From assembly GCA_018881555.1 (NCBI GenBank), contig JACAXG010000264.1, forward strand, positions 137,775 through 201,774: a stretch of 64,000 bases of DNA. The letters run 5' to 3'. The notes beneath the pieces were generated by a model. The model was given only the letters and a program-made list of their open reading frames with translations. It ran no database searches and was not told the origin of the DNA. The stretch is from Amblyornis subalaris (lineage: Eukaryota; Chordata; Aves; Passeriformes; Ptilonorhynchidae). Both the position numbers and the translations under genes were made by a program. Position 1 is the stretch's first letter, and each line of letters starts with the position of its first letter. Below, in pieces: positions 25,116 to 38,503 of the stretch.

Positions 25116-28100
25116 AAGAGAACAGTGTGTACTGATAGCTGAGCACTCAGAAATATTCAAACAGTGGTGTTTAAGAAATCTTCCTGTGTTGCTTGGAATT
25201 AGGATGCTTTTGGCTCTGCTGCAGGGCTGAGAGTGAAAGCCAGTCTTCTTTGATCTGCTCCAGTGGTGCAGAATGACTCTAAGGGAATGTATCAATTAAG
25301 AAAATATTGAAATTGCTAGTACAGCATTTTACATATCTTAGGTTCCACTGAAAGTAGGTTGCATTGGAAAATAAATGAACCATGATACTGGCATGATGAC
25401 AATCCACTGAGCTCTTTGTGGAAAAGGGTAGGAAAAGGTACAATTGTGTATGTCCTGTGGATCTTAATGATGACCACTGTGTAATAAAATTGCTGTGTTT
25501 TTTGTTGCTAGGGCTCGCCTCCCACAGTGGCAGTGTAAAACAGTGCTTCATGAATTTGGTAACCTTTCTCCCCATGAAAATGTATGCTGAACTCTCAACA
25601 GTTTATTTCCTTAAGCAATGAGCAAAAAACCAGGTCTCTGGTGCAAAATGTCAAATATCAGACAAGATTAGTCCTAGGAGGAAAACCACAATATTTAGAG
25701 GCTGGTGATGACAAACTTTAAAGTTGATGGAGATGCAGGAAATTAGTTTATCACATAATGGTCCAAACTTTTGGGTGTTTAAACTCTCACATCTCCTAGT
25801 GCAGCACTGGATCTTCTTCATTCTTGCATGAGGCATCTTGACACCCTGGCTGTGAGTTAGTCATCTATTCCTAATGTATGAATGGGAAAAATAAGAGCTG
25901 AAAAATGCCTAATGGTAAAGTCCTTCCCATGTGTTTGTGCACCTGTAGAAGTGCTGCTTCCCACTCCCTGCTGTTATTTATTTAAACTGAGACATTTCAA
26001 AAGGATTTTCAGGTACAGAAACTTTTACCTAAGGCCACAGGACTGGAGATCATTCNCCGGATTCATCAGGTCCACGGCTACTCTATTATTTGGCTTCACC
26101 AAACAAGAAATCATTTAATCTGCCTCCATGAGTCTGCTGATCCCAGGTTCTGTCATTCATCTGGGATATAATGAGCACCATGTATAATGCAGAGTATTAG
26201 GTCAGTCAGGAGCAGAGAGGAGTGTTAATGTTAAGAGTCTTGTACCAAGACTGCAGCCTGTCATAGCTGTGCTGTTGCCTCCAGCCACATATGCATTCAA
26301 TTTCCTCTTCCTGGCACTATATAGAGTGGGAAGATCTTGTCAAAGAGCTTGATTAATATTTCCTTCATCTTTGATGAAGATAAGAAAAGGAAATGTGGAT
26401 CTGGGTGTTCTTTCTTTTTTAATCATAGCCACATAACAATTGTAGGTACATCTTTTATTATGTGATTTTTTCCTGAATCAAAAGTGAATAGAAAGAACAT
26501 CCGGTGCAGCAATATGCAGGAGCATATCCAGACTTATTCTGCTGTGGAAATAAAATAGGGAAATAACTCTCTCAGCGCAGTGTGTTATCAGCCTTCAAAA
26601 TTCCCATGAGGAAATTACGTAAATCTCTATTCAGTCAAAGTCAACAGACTTGTAGGAGAGTCAAACAAGGATAATTCCAGATGAATCAAACAAGGGTAAT
26701 ATATGAGTACTGTGGAGAAACAGTCTGTCTGCCTTCCTGATTGCAGGTCTTGTACACTGGACTTCCAGAGGCTGTTTAGAGCAAGTGAAGGAAGAGCTGC
26801 ATGGATAACCAGTATGGTGGGGAAACAGTTCCAGAAAGCTGGAAAAGAACTGCAGTTAATTTGGGGGTTGAGCGATCATCACTGTATTTTTAACTATATA
26901 CTTGTTAATGAAATGCCATTTTAATACAGAAATGAACACAAATTCCTTCTTTCTTTCTTTCTGCAAAAAGTTTAAAACTAAAAGAAGCTGTGGAGTATTT
27001 AGAGGGACAATGATGTTAGAGTTTTAAACCAATATGATTTGATAAAATCATTACATGTATGTGTGTTCCCAAACTGTTGAGTTTTNTACAGAGAAAAGCT
27101 TCCAGTCAAAACTTCTCTCCGGCCCAGCAGATGATTTATTAATAGGAGGGGTGTTTTGCATGCCTGGCTGGAAGTTATGAAAGGGACTCACAGGGCACAG
27201 GACGGAAACTGGAGGGAGGTTTCTCAACAGCCCATTGAGAGCAGTGACCCAANAGGGGCTGGAGAAAGATGCAAACAAGTGACAACAATACAGCCGAGGA
27301 TTAGCATCTCTTGGCCTGTATGTTTCCTGTAGGTGAATACAAGAACTGAGCAGCTCTGCTCAGAGTTAGCCACCTGTTTACTCAGCATTGCAGAGGGCAG
27401 CCAGCCTTTGATCATTGATTAGATAACCAAAAATGTGGCCAACACCAAACTGTGTGCTAACGCCATTCTGCCAGGGTGCAGCATAGGACTCCTTCCAAAA
27501 AAGGGTTACTGCCAGCAGCAATGCCACATGTTCCTGTCTGAAAAGTTCCTCTGTCCCTCCAAGTAGTCTCTCAGCTCCAGGCCACAGGCCACTCCATCTG
27601 TGCTCAGTCCACGGTGGACACTTCCTGCTGCTTTTCAGATCATTGTCTCGGGCCAACCCTCTCTCCCCAGCACAGTTTCTAAGGACTTCCCCTTTTTCAA
27701 GTAATTTCTCCTAGTGCCAAACAGTGGCCTGTTCATCACCATGTTGTTTTCATTGGTAAGAAGGTATAAGTGGGGTCACCTTTTTCTTTGGAAATATGGT
27801 CCCCAAAAACACTGCCTCCTTATGCTTTCTGGTCAGGAGAGATGAAATTACCCTCCTGAACCCAAAGCCAAAGCTGCAGGGGAAAGGGCTGCTCTGGTCC
27901 TACCAAAACAAAAAAGTGAGAGGTGTCAGTATATACTGAAAAAGTTTTCTGGCTTCTATTTGCACATTCATCCATGGGAGTTTTCATTCCTTTATAGTAT
28001 TTATAGGTCCCCAGGCTTGGGAATATTGGTTTAAATGAGGCAAATGGTAACAGTTGAAGCTAAATCCCAACACCTGCTTTCATAAGCTGTAGCTGTCATC

Positions 28101-28959
28101 TCTGTTCAGCTGTTCTCCATTCTCCTTCACAACAAGCATGCCCATTGTAATCAACATGCAAATTCTCATTGGCTTCATTGGCCAGGTCCAATCTCCCTAG
28201 AAAAGCTCAGGGTTAGGAAAGCTGCATCACTGACCATAGGGGCGTGGATAGAACATTAATGTCTGTGCATGGTTGTTGGGCACCATTGCACAGTGTTTGC
28301 ATTCTTCTCTTCTGTTGTTTGACTGCAGGTGGAGGTGTGGCCAACGTCTCTTGAAAGGGGGCTATGTGCTCTTTTAATATTTTACATGAGCCTCTTACAT
28401 CCATAGGAGGGAATGACCTTTTAACTGTGTCTCTCGTCTACTTTCATTCTCATGGTCAATGAATCACACCATGAGCTTTGATTGACCGAGTGTGAAAATT
28501 ACACCATAAGGTCATCTGTCTCTTTGAAAAAGCAGCTGTTCCATTTTTTCTGTCTAATTGAGTTTGTCCTGCTGAGAAGGACATGAAGTTTCTTTCATAT
28601 TTCAAAGTGATGAGTTCTTTGCATAATTTCAGTGAATTTGGAGTAGGAGAGGGACTGTTTCTGCTTATCACTACTTCATTCTCGGAGGAAATGTAGGAGG
28701 CTGATTTCATTATCGATGAAATGTAACTCACACAGGCTGCTTAATGGCATTCCTGCACCAACGTGATGTGTGGTGCTGAGGGCCCTCTATATTTCACCTA
28801 TTGCTGTCAGGTTGGCATTATCTTGGACTGCTGCAGAGGCAGTGTTTGAATTCCCCTGCAGTAAAGAGCACCTGTACAAGAGACAATTCTTCCATTCCCG
28901 TTTGGCTGACTAAATGGCAAAATGGTGTCCTGTTATCACGTTTCCCTGTAGTACTGTTC
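25116..28959. other. Non-coding unique DNA, no gene seen
   Basis: No gene or transposon could be supported. A short TTTC tandem lies at about 26947-26962. Single Ns lie at about 26056, 27086 and 27253. All open frames are below 100 codons and without recognisable motifs. Confidence 0.6.
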
Positions 28960-29095
28960 AAGGGATAATGGAGGAGAAAGAAATATAAACAGAATAAAAA
29001 TAAAAACCCAACCAAAACCCCCACAACTGCAATAGAAAAAATAAAGCCACAACACAAAAGAAAAAAACAGAGGAAAAAAAAGAAAAAAACATCCA
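28960..29095. repeat. A-rich low-complexity tract
   Basis: An adenine-dominated plus strand (AATAAAAATAAAAACCC, GAAAAAATAAAGCC, AAAAAAAAGAAAAAAAC words). It creates a Phe-rich minus-strand open frame that should not be taken as a membrane protein. It could be a decayed A-rich tail or a simple low-complexity region. No retrocopy body was found beside it. Confidence 0.75.
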
Positions 29096-32000
29096 ATCCC
29101 CTCAAAAACTAAAGAGCTGCTAGATGGCTCTCTCCTTTCCTTCGTGCTAAATACAGCCTTAAGCATCCAACTTATAGCAGGGAATAACCAAAGCTGAATC
29201 ACAGAAACTTCTTACCACTCTGCCTATACTTAGGCAAGCTCACAGGTGCAAGTGGTGTAAAGGCAAGGCTAAGACTATGACTCAAGCCATTTTGAGATAA
29301 GGAAGAAAAACTGTTTCTCCTAGAGTCATAAAAGCAAGACAAGGGCAAATCCATGAAACCTTTATTTAGCTCATTAAATGAAAGCAATACAGACTATGTA
29401 AAACTCTGTCTGCAGCTTCTTTACAGAAGTGTTTTTCTGTTGAAACTAATCAGCCTCAGTTCCAGTGATTTTTATGCAAGGTTTCACCCAGGTGTTCAGA
29501 CTATTAAGTGGACAGCCTTCTGAGTAGAAAAGTACAGGTTTATGTCTATGTGTGCTGTAGCATTGTGCCTGCCCAGAAAAAGCCCTTTTGCTATTCAGAG
29601 CAACCCTTTCCACAGCCAGTATAGTCACTATTCTGATTAGCACTGTGGTTTGTCAGCAGGGACATGAGGGAGACAACTGTGGAGCCAGCTCTACTGTAAG
29701 AAGGGACAACAGGTACTTACCAAGGGTACCTCTAGCTTCATTCTGCCTCCAGCAGTGCCCAGGTCCAAGCATCTAGGAAGAAGCTTAAGCAACTGGATAA
29801 ATGACCTTTTCCCTGTGATAGCAGTCCTTTCTTCTTCCTTTTTTTCCCCTTCTTTGAAAAAGGGACATTGCAAACCATTTGGACCATTATTTCTTAACAG
29901 ACACATTTTCTCTGTTAGCAACTTCATTGTGAAAATAATTTAGCTCCTGATCCTTCCCTTACCCATTCCAGCAAATGTCCCAGCTTCAGTGAGGAGGCAG
30001 TTCAGGGCCCAAGCTACAGAGAGACCCTCAGAGATGAAGAGTGCCAGATCCTATTATGGTTTTATGCTGTGATAATAAACCTATACTGTTTTATTATTGT
30101 CCTTAGCTTAGGTACTTTATCTGTACTCAGTTATAATGCAAGTGGAAAGTTGTTTCAGGGAAGTGAAATAGGCTACTAATTCCACCCTGATGCCTTTAGC
30201 CACAACATCACTATTGAATTCTCTAGAAATTTAATAGAAGGAGTGAATGTTGCTGGAATCTTTTTTGGTAAAATAATATGAACTTTCTTCCAAGGTCACC
30301 ACATTCTTGGGTAGCCAATAAGCTTTGATGCTCATTAATAGCTAAAACAAGCCTAAGCTTTAATCAAAGGTGCATTAACTCACATCCTGTTGTTTGGCTC
30401 TATGATTGCAAAACTAAAATGACTGAACACAATGTGGCAACATACATGCTTTAGCAAGCACTGCTGCCAACTGTTCTTGGCATAAAATGAGTTGACTCAT
30501 CTTGAAAATAGGCCTCTGTTCCTTCAAACTGCGGCAGAATGTAAATGCCTGCCTTGCTGACCATCACCCGCATCATTACCAGTGTTACTTGTGGAGCACC
30601 AGTGCACACTCTCAGAAGGGATCTGCAAAAGATGTGTCCTGTTAAGCTGATGTATTGCAGTAAGATGAAATCACTTGTATGATCAGATAAACCTGGAGAC
30701 TACGAGTAAACCTAATGCAGGCTGTGACTGTTTTGGGAGGTCTGTCTGTGTAAACAATCTGTCTGAGCTGAGCTCATTCTTTCTGGAAAGTAAAATATTC
30801 CGTACTCATTTTGTTGGTTCCTTGGGGATGTGCACTCCATTATCCTAACCTTGAAACTAACAGGTGTCAGGAGACACAAAGCATGTAAGGGAGAAGAGCA
30901 GTTTGTGTGTGGGGAAGGATTACTAATGAATGGTGTTCTCCTGAAAAGGCTTGCTCTGCACACTGGATACACTGCTTTTCATTTCTTTGTAATCTTAGCT
31001 AAGTTATACTATGTGAGAGAATAGATTTACATTTTCCCACTCGGTTTTATGCAAAGGGGATGGTAGCTATTCAGTTTTTGACTGATTTTCCTTCATTATT
31101 TCATGTCACAAGAGGCTACAAATGTAAGATGATAATGCAGAAGGTCTGTAACTGGAGCTGTGCTAAATGCTGGGTTGAGCTGGATATGGCACACATTACC
31201 TCCCCATGCAGGGAAGTCCTGCAAAGCTATTCTGGAGCTGTACAGCATCCCTTTCTTCCATAGCAAAGCTATATGCCTAAATACATGTAATTATTCTGAA
31301 TAATACAATCCTAACTGAGAAGCAAGACAGTAAGGAATGACCCTCTGTTGTTCTGTAGACTTGCACCCCAATCCTTGTCTTAAACACTGGAAGAGATGTG
31401 GTCTTCCCTGTGGCCAAATCCTGCTGGCACCATGTGAAAATCCATTATTCTGCATAATAATAATGACCATACTAATCATATATAAATTCCTAGTAGATTA
31501 GAGAGATTAAAAAGAAAAAAAGGGAAAAAAGGACCAGGTAAGGATCCAGTAAACCTTTGCTAACCTTTCCTCCCTGCCTCCCTTTCCCCCCTATGCTCCA
31601 TTGTCCCAGTATGAGGAAGCCTTACTATCATCGGCTTGGTGCAAACAGTTTTTCACATAAAAGGTCTGAGACTGGGAAGTGGCAAATAGCCAGGCACTCA
31701 TCCCACTGGCTGGAGCAATGGTGTGCTGCAGAGCTCAGATAACAAGTGACTGCCTTTAAAGGCACTAGTTTCCTAGACAGTTTTTGGTTAGTGCTCCTTA
31801 TTCAGCTGGCAGTACAGGGAGAGACTGTTGGATGAGTCTCACAGCAGCTGGAGTGTTACCTCTGCTCTTTCTGGGAAATCTGATGTTTGGGCCTTTGAGC
31901 TAATTTTTTGTGCACTGCCATGTGTTTTTGAACCCATACATGTATTGTGGACCTTTTGAATAGTGACTGGGGCAGACTGAACTCAGTAGATCAGGATGAT

Positions 32001-33949
32001 CTTTTCAGACTTCCCTTTCCGCTGTGCAAAAGTTTGCTGCAGTAGCAAACAAGAAAATGTATGGAGAACAGAAAAGGGGACTGCAGGCACCAGGATGCTT
32101 TTATGGAAATTTATAGAAATTTTGTGGCAATTTATAGAAAGAGTTTTTGGCTTCCAACTTGCAGCTAGTGAGGTTAAGCATGATGCTTTTTTAAAATTGA
32201 ATGCTGGACTGTGCTTTTCCATTCATGGCATACCACTGCCTGGAGATTTGGCAAGACTAGGCTCTGCAGCAGTGACCCAGGACAGGAAAGCATTGCTCGT
32301 TTAATAAAGAGTAAAGTCTTGAACATGGGTATTTATATTGCATGCCACCACACACATGCTGGGCAGTGTGAGCATAGTTATATAAACTCCTGGAGAATTT
32401 TCTCTAACTCAGGACAAAATCCAGGCAGCTTTATACCAAGGCTGCAGAACAGCCAACCTCAGTGCCCTTGTCAAGGCCAGTGCCATTCTGGCCCCGCCAG
32501 CCCTCCCACCAGAAATGCACACCAAGGCTTGGTATGGGTCTCCTGGAAGAGGCCTCCTGCACTGTGATTGGGTGATTCCTGAAGGGTGCAGAGTGCATTG
32601 TCCCTGGCAAAAGTGTGGAGTCAACCTGCTGGTGCAGAAGTGTTTGGGGAGGGCAACTGCAGCTTTCTGGATGATTCAGAGGTGTTGACACACCATGGCG
32701 GCAGGTTAAGATGGATCTCCATAGCTGTTTGTCCTGTTTTCCTTCAGGGAGTCATGTCCCTGAAGCAGGGGTGACAGGAATGCTCATGAGTCAGCTCCTA
32801 AACCAGCAGAGGCCTCATNAGTCCAGTGTGTTATGGGAAGTGTCATTGACCCGGGGTCATGCTGTGAAGCTGTACTGTAAACTGCAGCTGCGTAGGAGCT
32901 GATTCACATCCCTTTCATCTCTTTCTGATGAAACCTTCAGGAGTAATTTTGGTGTCTTTCCTTCATCTTCTGTTGCCTGTGGGTCAACCTGAAATCAAGA
33001 ACGAAATGCTCTTGCAGAAACAGAAGAAGATGCTCCAGTACACCTGCTTGAGCAAAGTTGTTTCTTTTTCTTGGTCTAGTTGTCCTTGTGTCTGTCAGTC
33101 TGANGGCTGACTTATAACCTAAAACCTGGGCCTGATGGATGAGCTTCAAAGAAGTTCTGTGTGCTTTAGAGGGAATCTTTCTATTAAATAGAAACAGATG
33201 TCCAGTCCATTCTTTGAAATTTCGGTCCAAGACTTGATTTTGTTGGGCATTTCTCTGGGCCTTGAGGGATGGACCTAGAGAAAAGAAACGGCCTGATTTT
33301 CTTCAAACACAATAAATTTCCAGTCACTGTGTTGTAGCAGTGAGAACAAAACCCAACATTTTTTCTTTATGCTTGATTTTAGAATGGTATTCAAAGACTT
33401 CAGCTGACAAGAACCACTGCACAAGTACATAGTGGAAACCCATCTCTCTTGCCAAGAACTTCAAGTTGATGGTCAGTGAGGGCATCAATACTTCATATTA
33501 ATGAAATTCTGCGGTGGGAAGGAACCAAACCACACAGAGCAAGGAACCAACCCACAGAGAAGAAGGAATTAGTTTACCTCACATGAGCTATGTAGTTTGG
33601 TTAGTCAAAGAAATCAGCTTTTTTTTGATAGTGATTTACCTTAATTTTAGATCAATGTTGAAGACCAGCGTTTGTGCCTCTGACGGGAGGAGAGCCTGTT
33701 TGTTTGTCATAGACCAGGTGACTAATTTTTAGGTGGATAAATTCAAGTGAGATGAGTCCCAGCCTTGTCTCNGTTAGAACAGCAGCACGGTTAAGAGCTC
33801 TAATTGGAACACTCTCAAAGGGCAATATGTACTCTTTCTCTGTCATCTGTTAGCACTTGTTTCCTTTAGTAGCCTTTGCATAGTGTTCAGATGCTTCCAA
33901 GAAAACGTTTTTTGTCCTCTCCATCAAAAGCAACATCAGAAAATTTTAA
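29096..33949. other. Non-coding unique DNA, no gene seen
   Basis: No exon or transposon was recognised. The part at 30296-30505 has paired TCF-like words (CTTTGATG at 30323, ATCAAAGG at 30363) and an AP-1-like TGACTCA at 30493, and is listed as a possible regulatory element. The stretch 32400-32700 is relatively GC-rich but gives no convincing exon. An imperfect repeat of AATTTATAGAAA occurs at about 32105-32140. Confidence 0.6.
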
Positions 33950-34775
33950 TCATGTGTCTTGGTGTCAGTAAGGCTTTGACACAGTCTTACATCACAGGCC
34001 ACTGAAATACTGTCCAGATGAAGCTATAGTAAGATGGGCACCAGAATACCTTCACCTAGAAAAGTGAAGTCGGATGGTAGTCACCAACGGTTTACTGTCT
34101 AACTGAAAACTACATTGTGTGAGATATGGTAAGTGTCCATCCATCCATCCTGGGGANGATGAAATAGACTATCTTTATTTAGTCAGGGGCTAAGAGCCTG
34201 GAAGGGACTGGAACCAAACTGGTGAGATGAGTGAGATTTCACTCAAGGGATTATGACAAATCAGAGCACTAGTTTTAAATAGCCAGTGGGGTGTTAAGTG
34301 AGGACATAGGCTTAGGAACAATCAGATGCAGGTATGGAAATGAACATGTAGGAATCAATTCTGATGAAAAACCTGTGAGGGAGTTGATAATGCATCAAAA
34401 ACTGAAGTGCGTGCTATANTGATGAGAAAAAAACCAACCCAATCATCAAGTGAGGACACTTAAATGGGAAATTCGTAATGTAAACCAACTAATACAGTTG
34501 TACCACTTCACTTAAAGAGGGGTGGAAGGAGCCTAAAGGAAAGTAACCAAGATATTGCAGAAAATAGAACCCATTAAAAAAAAAATTGAAAGAACTGGCA
34601 CTGCACAGTCCATAGGAGCAAAATATGAAGGAAATGTAGACTGCAGTCTTCAAATATGTAAAAGATCCTCATAAAGATACAGGTGGTTGATTTCATGCCC
34701 CACCCATATTCTGCCTTAGGTGAACAAGGAGCAAGAAGATGAGATTACAGTAGAGGAAATAGAGCACAGATGTTT
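33950..34775 (+). mobile_element. Old, decayed CR1-type LINE fragment
   Basis: This plus-strand copy resembles the older amniote-wide CR1 lineage more than the young avian ones. It starts in the RT palm with 'GTCAGTAAGGCTTTGACACA' (FSKAFDT block) at about 33964, then 'CCAGATGAAGCTATAGTAAG' at about 34014 and 'GTCACCAACGGTTTACTG' near 34080. Near the end come 'GCAGTCTTCAAATATGTAAA' at about 34643 and a remnant of the 'GGACAAGAAGTAATGGG' region near 34725. Between these blocks only scattered matches remain, and there are deletions and two Ns (34157, 34420). A (CCAT)n microsatellite lies at about 34138-34150. The orientation is certain. The exact ends are approximate. Confidence 0.75.
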
Positions 34776-37213
34776 GAGCTGCAGAGTACTTCAAGAGACC
34801 AAGGAGCTTTAATCAGTTTTAATAATGAGATCTTTTAAACTCTATATTCTAGGAATCCGTGATCTCATCCACTTTATAGTGAACAAACACACACGACCAA
34901 GTTCCTGGAATAATTCAGAAAAGAGCAGAAGAATCAGAAAAGTCAGAAAAGAGCAATTTTTCAGCAATGGCAGTTCTTCTTGCTGGTTGCTCCAATCTTT
35001 GCCAGAACTTACGTCTCTATCCCTCCCACTATCACATTTCCCTATTTGNCAGAAAAAACGATTTGGCCTAGCTTGGAGCCTACATTTTAGCTCAGAGAGG
35101 TCAAACACTGCTCATACTGTCCATGTGCACATGGTGGCCTTTGAGACTTTNTGTCAGAGCAGTTGGCAGGCAGTGCAGACCCTCTCCATCTTGGAGCTCA
35201 ACTTCCCCATAATCATTTCATCATCTCTTCAAGCAAAATAAAAGCAGTTCTAGGGGTGTGGTTGAGGAGTGGTTGTTAAAATCTCTCTTTCCTCAGTGTA
35301 AGCAGCATCTTTATGAGGACAGCGAAGTACTAGCAGCTGGAGAATTAATTTAGAAATTTCCTTTTATGGAAGAAGTCTTTTTCTAACACTACCAAAGAGA
35401 AGCCTTTAAAGAACAGCACTAATTTGAAAAGCTTACTGTTTCCTTTTAGACTGCAGATTCAGTCTAAATAAAGAGCATGTTCCCATTGCAGCGCAGACAT
35501 TTTCAAGTGCAACAGGGAGATTTTGGTTATCAGTGAATCTGTCTGTGTTTTATTCGCCTAACAAAATAATTTTGTTGTTCAACATTAAACATCCGTATCA
35601 GATGGGAGGAATCTAATTCTCCTCATTGGGGACAGATCCAGCTGTGCCGGTGGATGGAAGAAAGAGGGGAGGGAGAAACAGGGTGAGCTGTGTAATTGGA
35701 TGGCCACAGCTATTCCGTGCAGCTGAGGGGGGCTGTGCAGGATGCAGCAGTGATGCTAATGCGAGACGGGGAGACTCCAACCACCTTCACTCCCTCCCTC
35801 TTCAGTACGTCTGTACCTGGTTGGTCCATGTGAGCCTCCAGGCAACCCACCTGCTATTCACATGTAGTAATGCTGCTTGCTCTGTGCAATCCTGTGCTGA
35901 TGTAGGAATCCTGTTTCTAAAGACAAGACACTAGATTTTATTTTGGATTCACATTTTGCCAAGAAGGGGTGGTTTGCTTTTGATTTTTCTACAAGTCTCT
36001 NATGCCTAACTGTCTCAGCCTGCATTTTGCCTTTACTCTATATCCTTGCTTGTATTTATCATTAGGCTAACATTTTCACAAACTTTGCTGGTTTGGGACC
36101 TAGTGACAATTTTAGGAGGTGTCTATCACCCAGGACTCCAGGTGGCATCAGCTGTAACTGAGTGGAACAGAAACTGGGGCTAATCCATACAAGAAGCTTA
36201 CAGACTATGTCAAGTCCAATCCCTGCTGTATCCTTAATGTTCTGTATCTCTCCAGCCCTAGGTGATGCTACCACCTCCTTCCTAGTTCATAGAAGACCTG
36301 GATTCAGACAGACAAAACATTTCCTTTTGATTGATCTGGAATGTTCTCTTGTGGGCTGGAACAGACACAGCTTTCTGCTAATCCTTAGCCTGATGTTGTA
36401 GACATTTTCAACTGAAGCAACAACCTGTTTTACAGCAGTTCGACTCATTTAGTCAGTGCAGAGGATCAGTGCCCAATTTCCATTCTCCTAAGGAAGGTTT
36501 TTTGCTCTTTTCACTTTATGTCAACAAACCATGAACTTGTCAAATTCCACTGCTTCACTGTAATTACCATGTGGGCATGAGAAATTATTCACAGAGTCAA
36601 AGGCAGAGATGTGGCTCCATAAATACATTTGTCAAACTGACCTCAAGCTGGCAGGCAGCAGTACCACTGCCAAAAAATATTTAGCAGGTGCAAGCATGCC
36701 AGCCACTTCTGGTATGCAGTATGTTTCTTTAGCAAGTAGATGGCTCTACGTGCTGTTTTAATATCTGTGGACAATTCTCTCATGTGCTTCTAGTTATTTG
36801 CCATGGTATTTTGACTGATGCTATGCAGAGCTGCACTTGACAGGCAGGCACCTCGCAAACCCATTCTCTCCTCTCGTTTTTCACTTGTGCCCCAACTGCA
36901 AAGTTTGTACTTTTATTCTTTTTCCAAGTGATTGGAATCCACTCTAACTTCAGAGAATTGAACATTTGACATAAAGAGGATTGAGTTTATGCTAGAAGGC
37001 AGGGTACAAGCAAAAAAGTGAACAGGCCCACCAGACAGACCCGGGGAGACAGGACAGGGAGAAAAAAAAGCAATGAAGAGTCAGGATAAGAAATAGATGA
37101 AGCGTAAGTGATTGCAACAATACATCTTCTACAATGTAAAAAAAATCACTCTTGATAGTGAGGGGGAAGCTTGATTAAGGCTTCACACGCACACAATGAG
37201 ATAATGAGATGTA
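34776..37213. other. Non-coding unique DNA, no gene seen
   Basis: The frame of 138 codons at 34825-35241 carries two Ns and shows no recognisable domain. A GC-richer patch at 35625-35800 likewise gives no defensible exon. The rest is ordinary AT-rich sequence. Confidence 0.55.
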
Positions 37214-37269
37214 TCTGAAAGGGGTATTTTGAATTTGTTTTGGTGTAGGTTTGGGGTTTTTTGTGTGTT
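37214..37269 (+). repeat. Direct-repeat source segment A (copied at 38505-38559)
   Basis: From 37219 to 37269, 51 bp (AAGGGGTATTTTGAATTTG to TTTTTTGTGTGTT) recur exactly at 38509-38559. The few bases before (ATCTGA plus A) also match with one base of indel. Here the flanks run on smoothly, so this is more likely the original than the copy. Confidence 0.93.
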
Positions 37270-38503
37270 AACTCCAGTGACTCGCTTTGTCTTCTTCCAA
37301 GTCCAAGGGATTTTTGACACCCACAAGCCAGGTTTGCTGCTATTGTGAAGAAGAAAATGGGCAGGAAACCCAGGAAATAATGGCAGAGGGCCAGTCATGG
37401 AGCCAAAGCAAAGGAAGTGGCATTCAAAGCTGTAAAAGCGGGATGCAACTGTAGGCAGCATCAAATCCAGCTTGTCTGAATCCAGACCAAACTCGTCTGA
37501 AATGTTCACAAGGTGCTTCCTAGTAGTTTAATGCCTGCAGTGACTAAGGCTGAAATTCNCTGGGCACTTGAACCTGGTATAAGATTACTTCCTTCCTTAA
37601 AGAAGCTGGTNTTGTGCTTGTTGGCAGGTGAAGTTTCCTTTCTCCCATGGAGTCAGCAGGAACAGAAAAGTGGGAACAGAACAGGAATATCTGGAAAACA
37701 GGAAAGGTACTTTGTTCAAATCCAGATACAATTCTGACCATCTTAGGAATGAGACAATTGCTTCTTCTACATGTCTCTCACCCAATAAGATTGGAGTATA
37801 AGGCCTGGCTTAACAATTTTTTTTTACTTTTTCATTATAATATTGGTGAAAGAAGCTTTCCTTGCAGTTCCCCTGTGTGAAAAAAGCACAGGACTGACAG
37901 GCCTTGTGCCACTGGATCTAAAACCGGAGTCAATGGTCCTCATGGAAATAAATTGAAGGCATGAATGAATAAACATGATTGCAATGAACTGGGGAATAAT
38001 GGAAGAGCCTAGTTCGTTTTGTTGCTTAGACCAGACTGCAGAGGTCTGGCTTATGTCAGCTCTCCGCTGCCAACTGCATCTCACTCACCTCCTCCCCCTC
38101 CTGCAGCAACAGAACCGTCTTGGAAGCTTAGAGTACGGCACATTTTAGGGACATCTGTCAGAAACTACACCCAAGGTGTTGTGGATGAATGTCAGAGGGT
38201 AAGGTTGGTGACAGTCAATAAAAATGCATGGAAGGTAATTTAATCATTTCATGAAGAGNAATACAGAACAAAGCTTTCCTTCCTATACATGAAGTCTGTA
38301 AAAAGCCTTTGGAGCCAGGCATCCCCATTCCCATCTGCAGCATGTAGACGCAGGGGCAAGATTCCCCTTCTCCCCTGTCCGCCCTCAGGCTCACTCCTGT
38401 CAGTCTGTCATTTCTTCTGTTCAGCAGCCTGGCGCAGATGGGGTTTGGAGGGGGCAAGCACCCCGCCTTGGCCCTGGGGAGGTGCACGTGTGCTCGTGGG
38501 AGA
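37270..38503. other. Non-coding DNA between copied segments
   Basis: No gene was recognised. A GC-rich stretch lies at about 38330-38480. Just before the rearranged insert, the 11-mer GTGCACGTGTG at 38482-38492 also occurs inside the insert at 38587-38597, a possible microhomology at the junction. Confidence 0.55.

Noticed and set aside
28818..29202. Phe/Leu-rich minus-strand frames looking like membrane proteins
   Set aside because: Produced by the A-rich low-complexity tract at 28960-29095.
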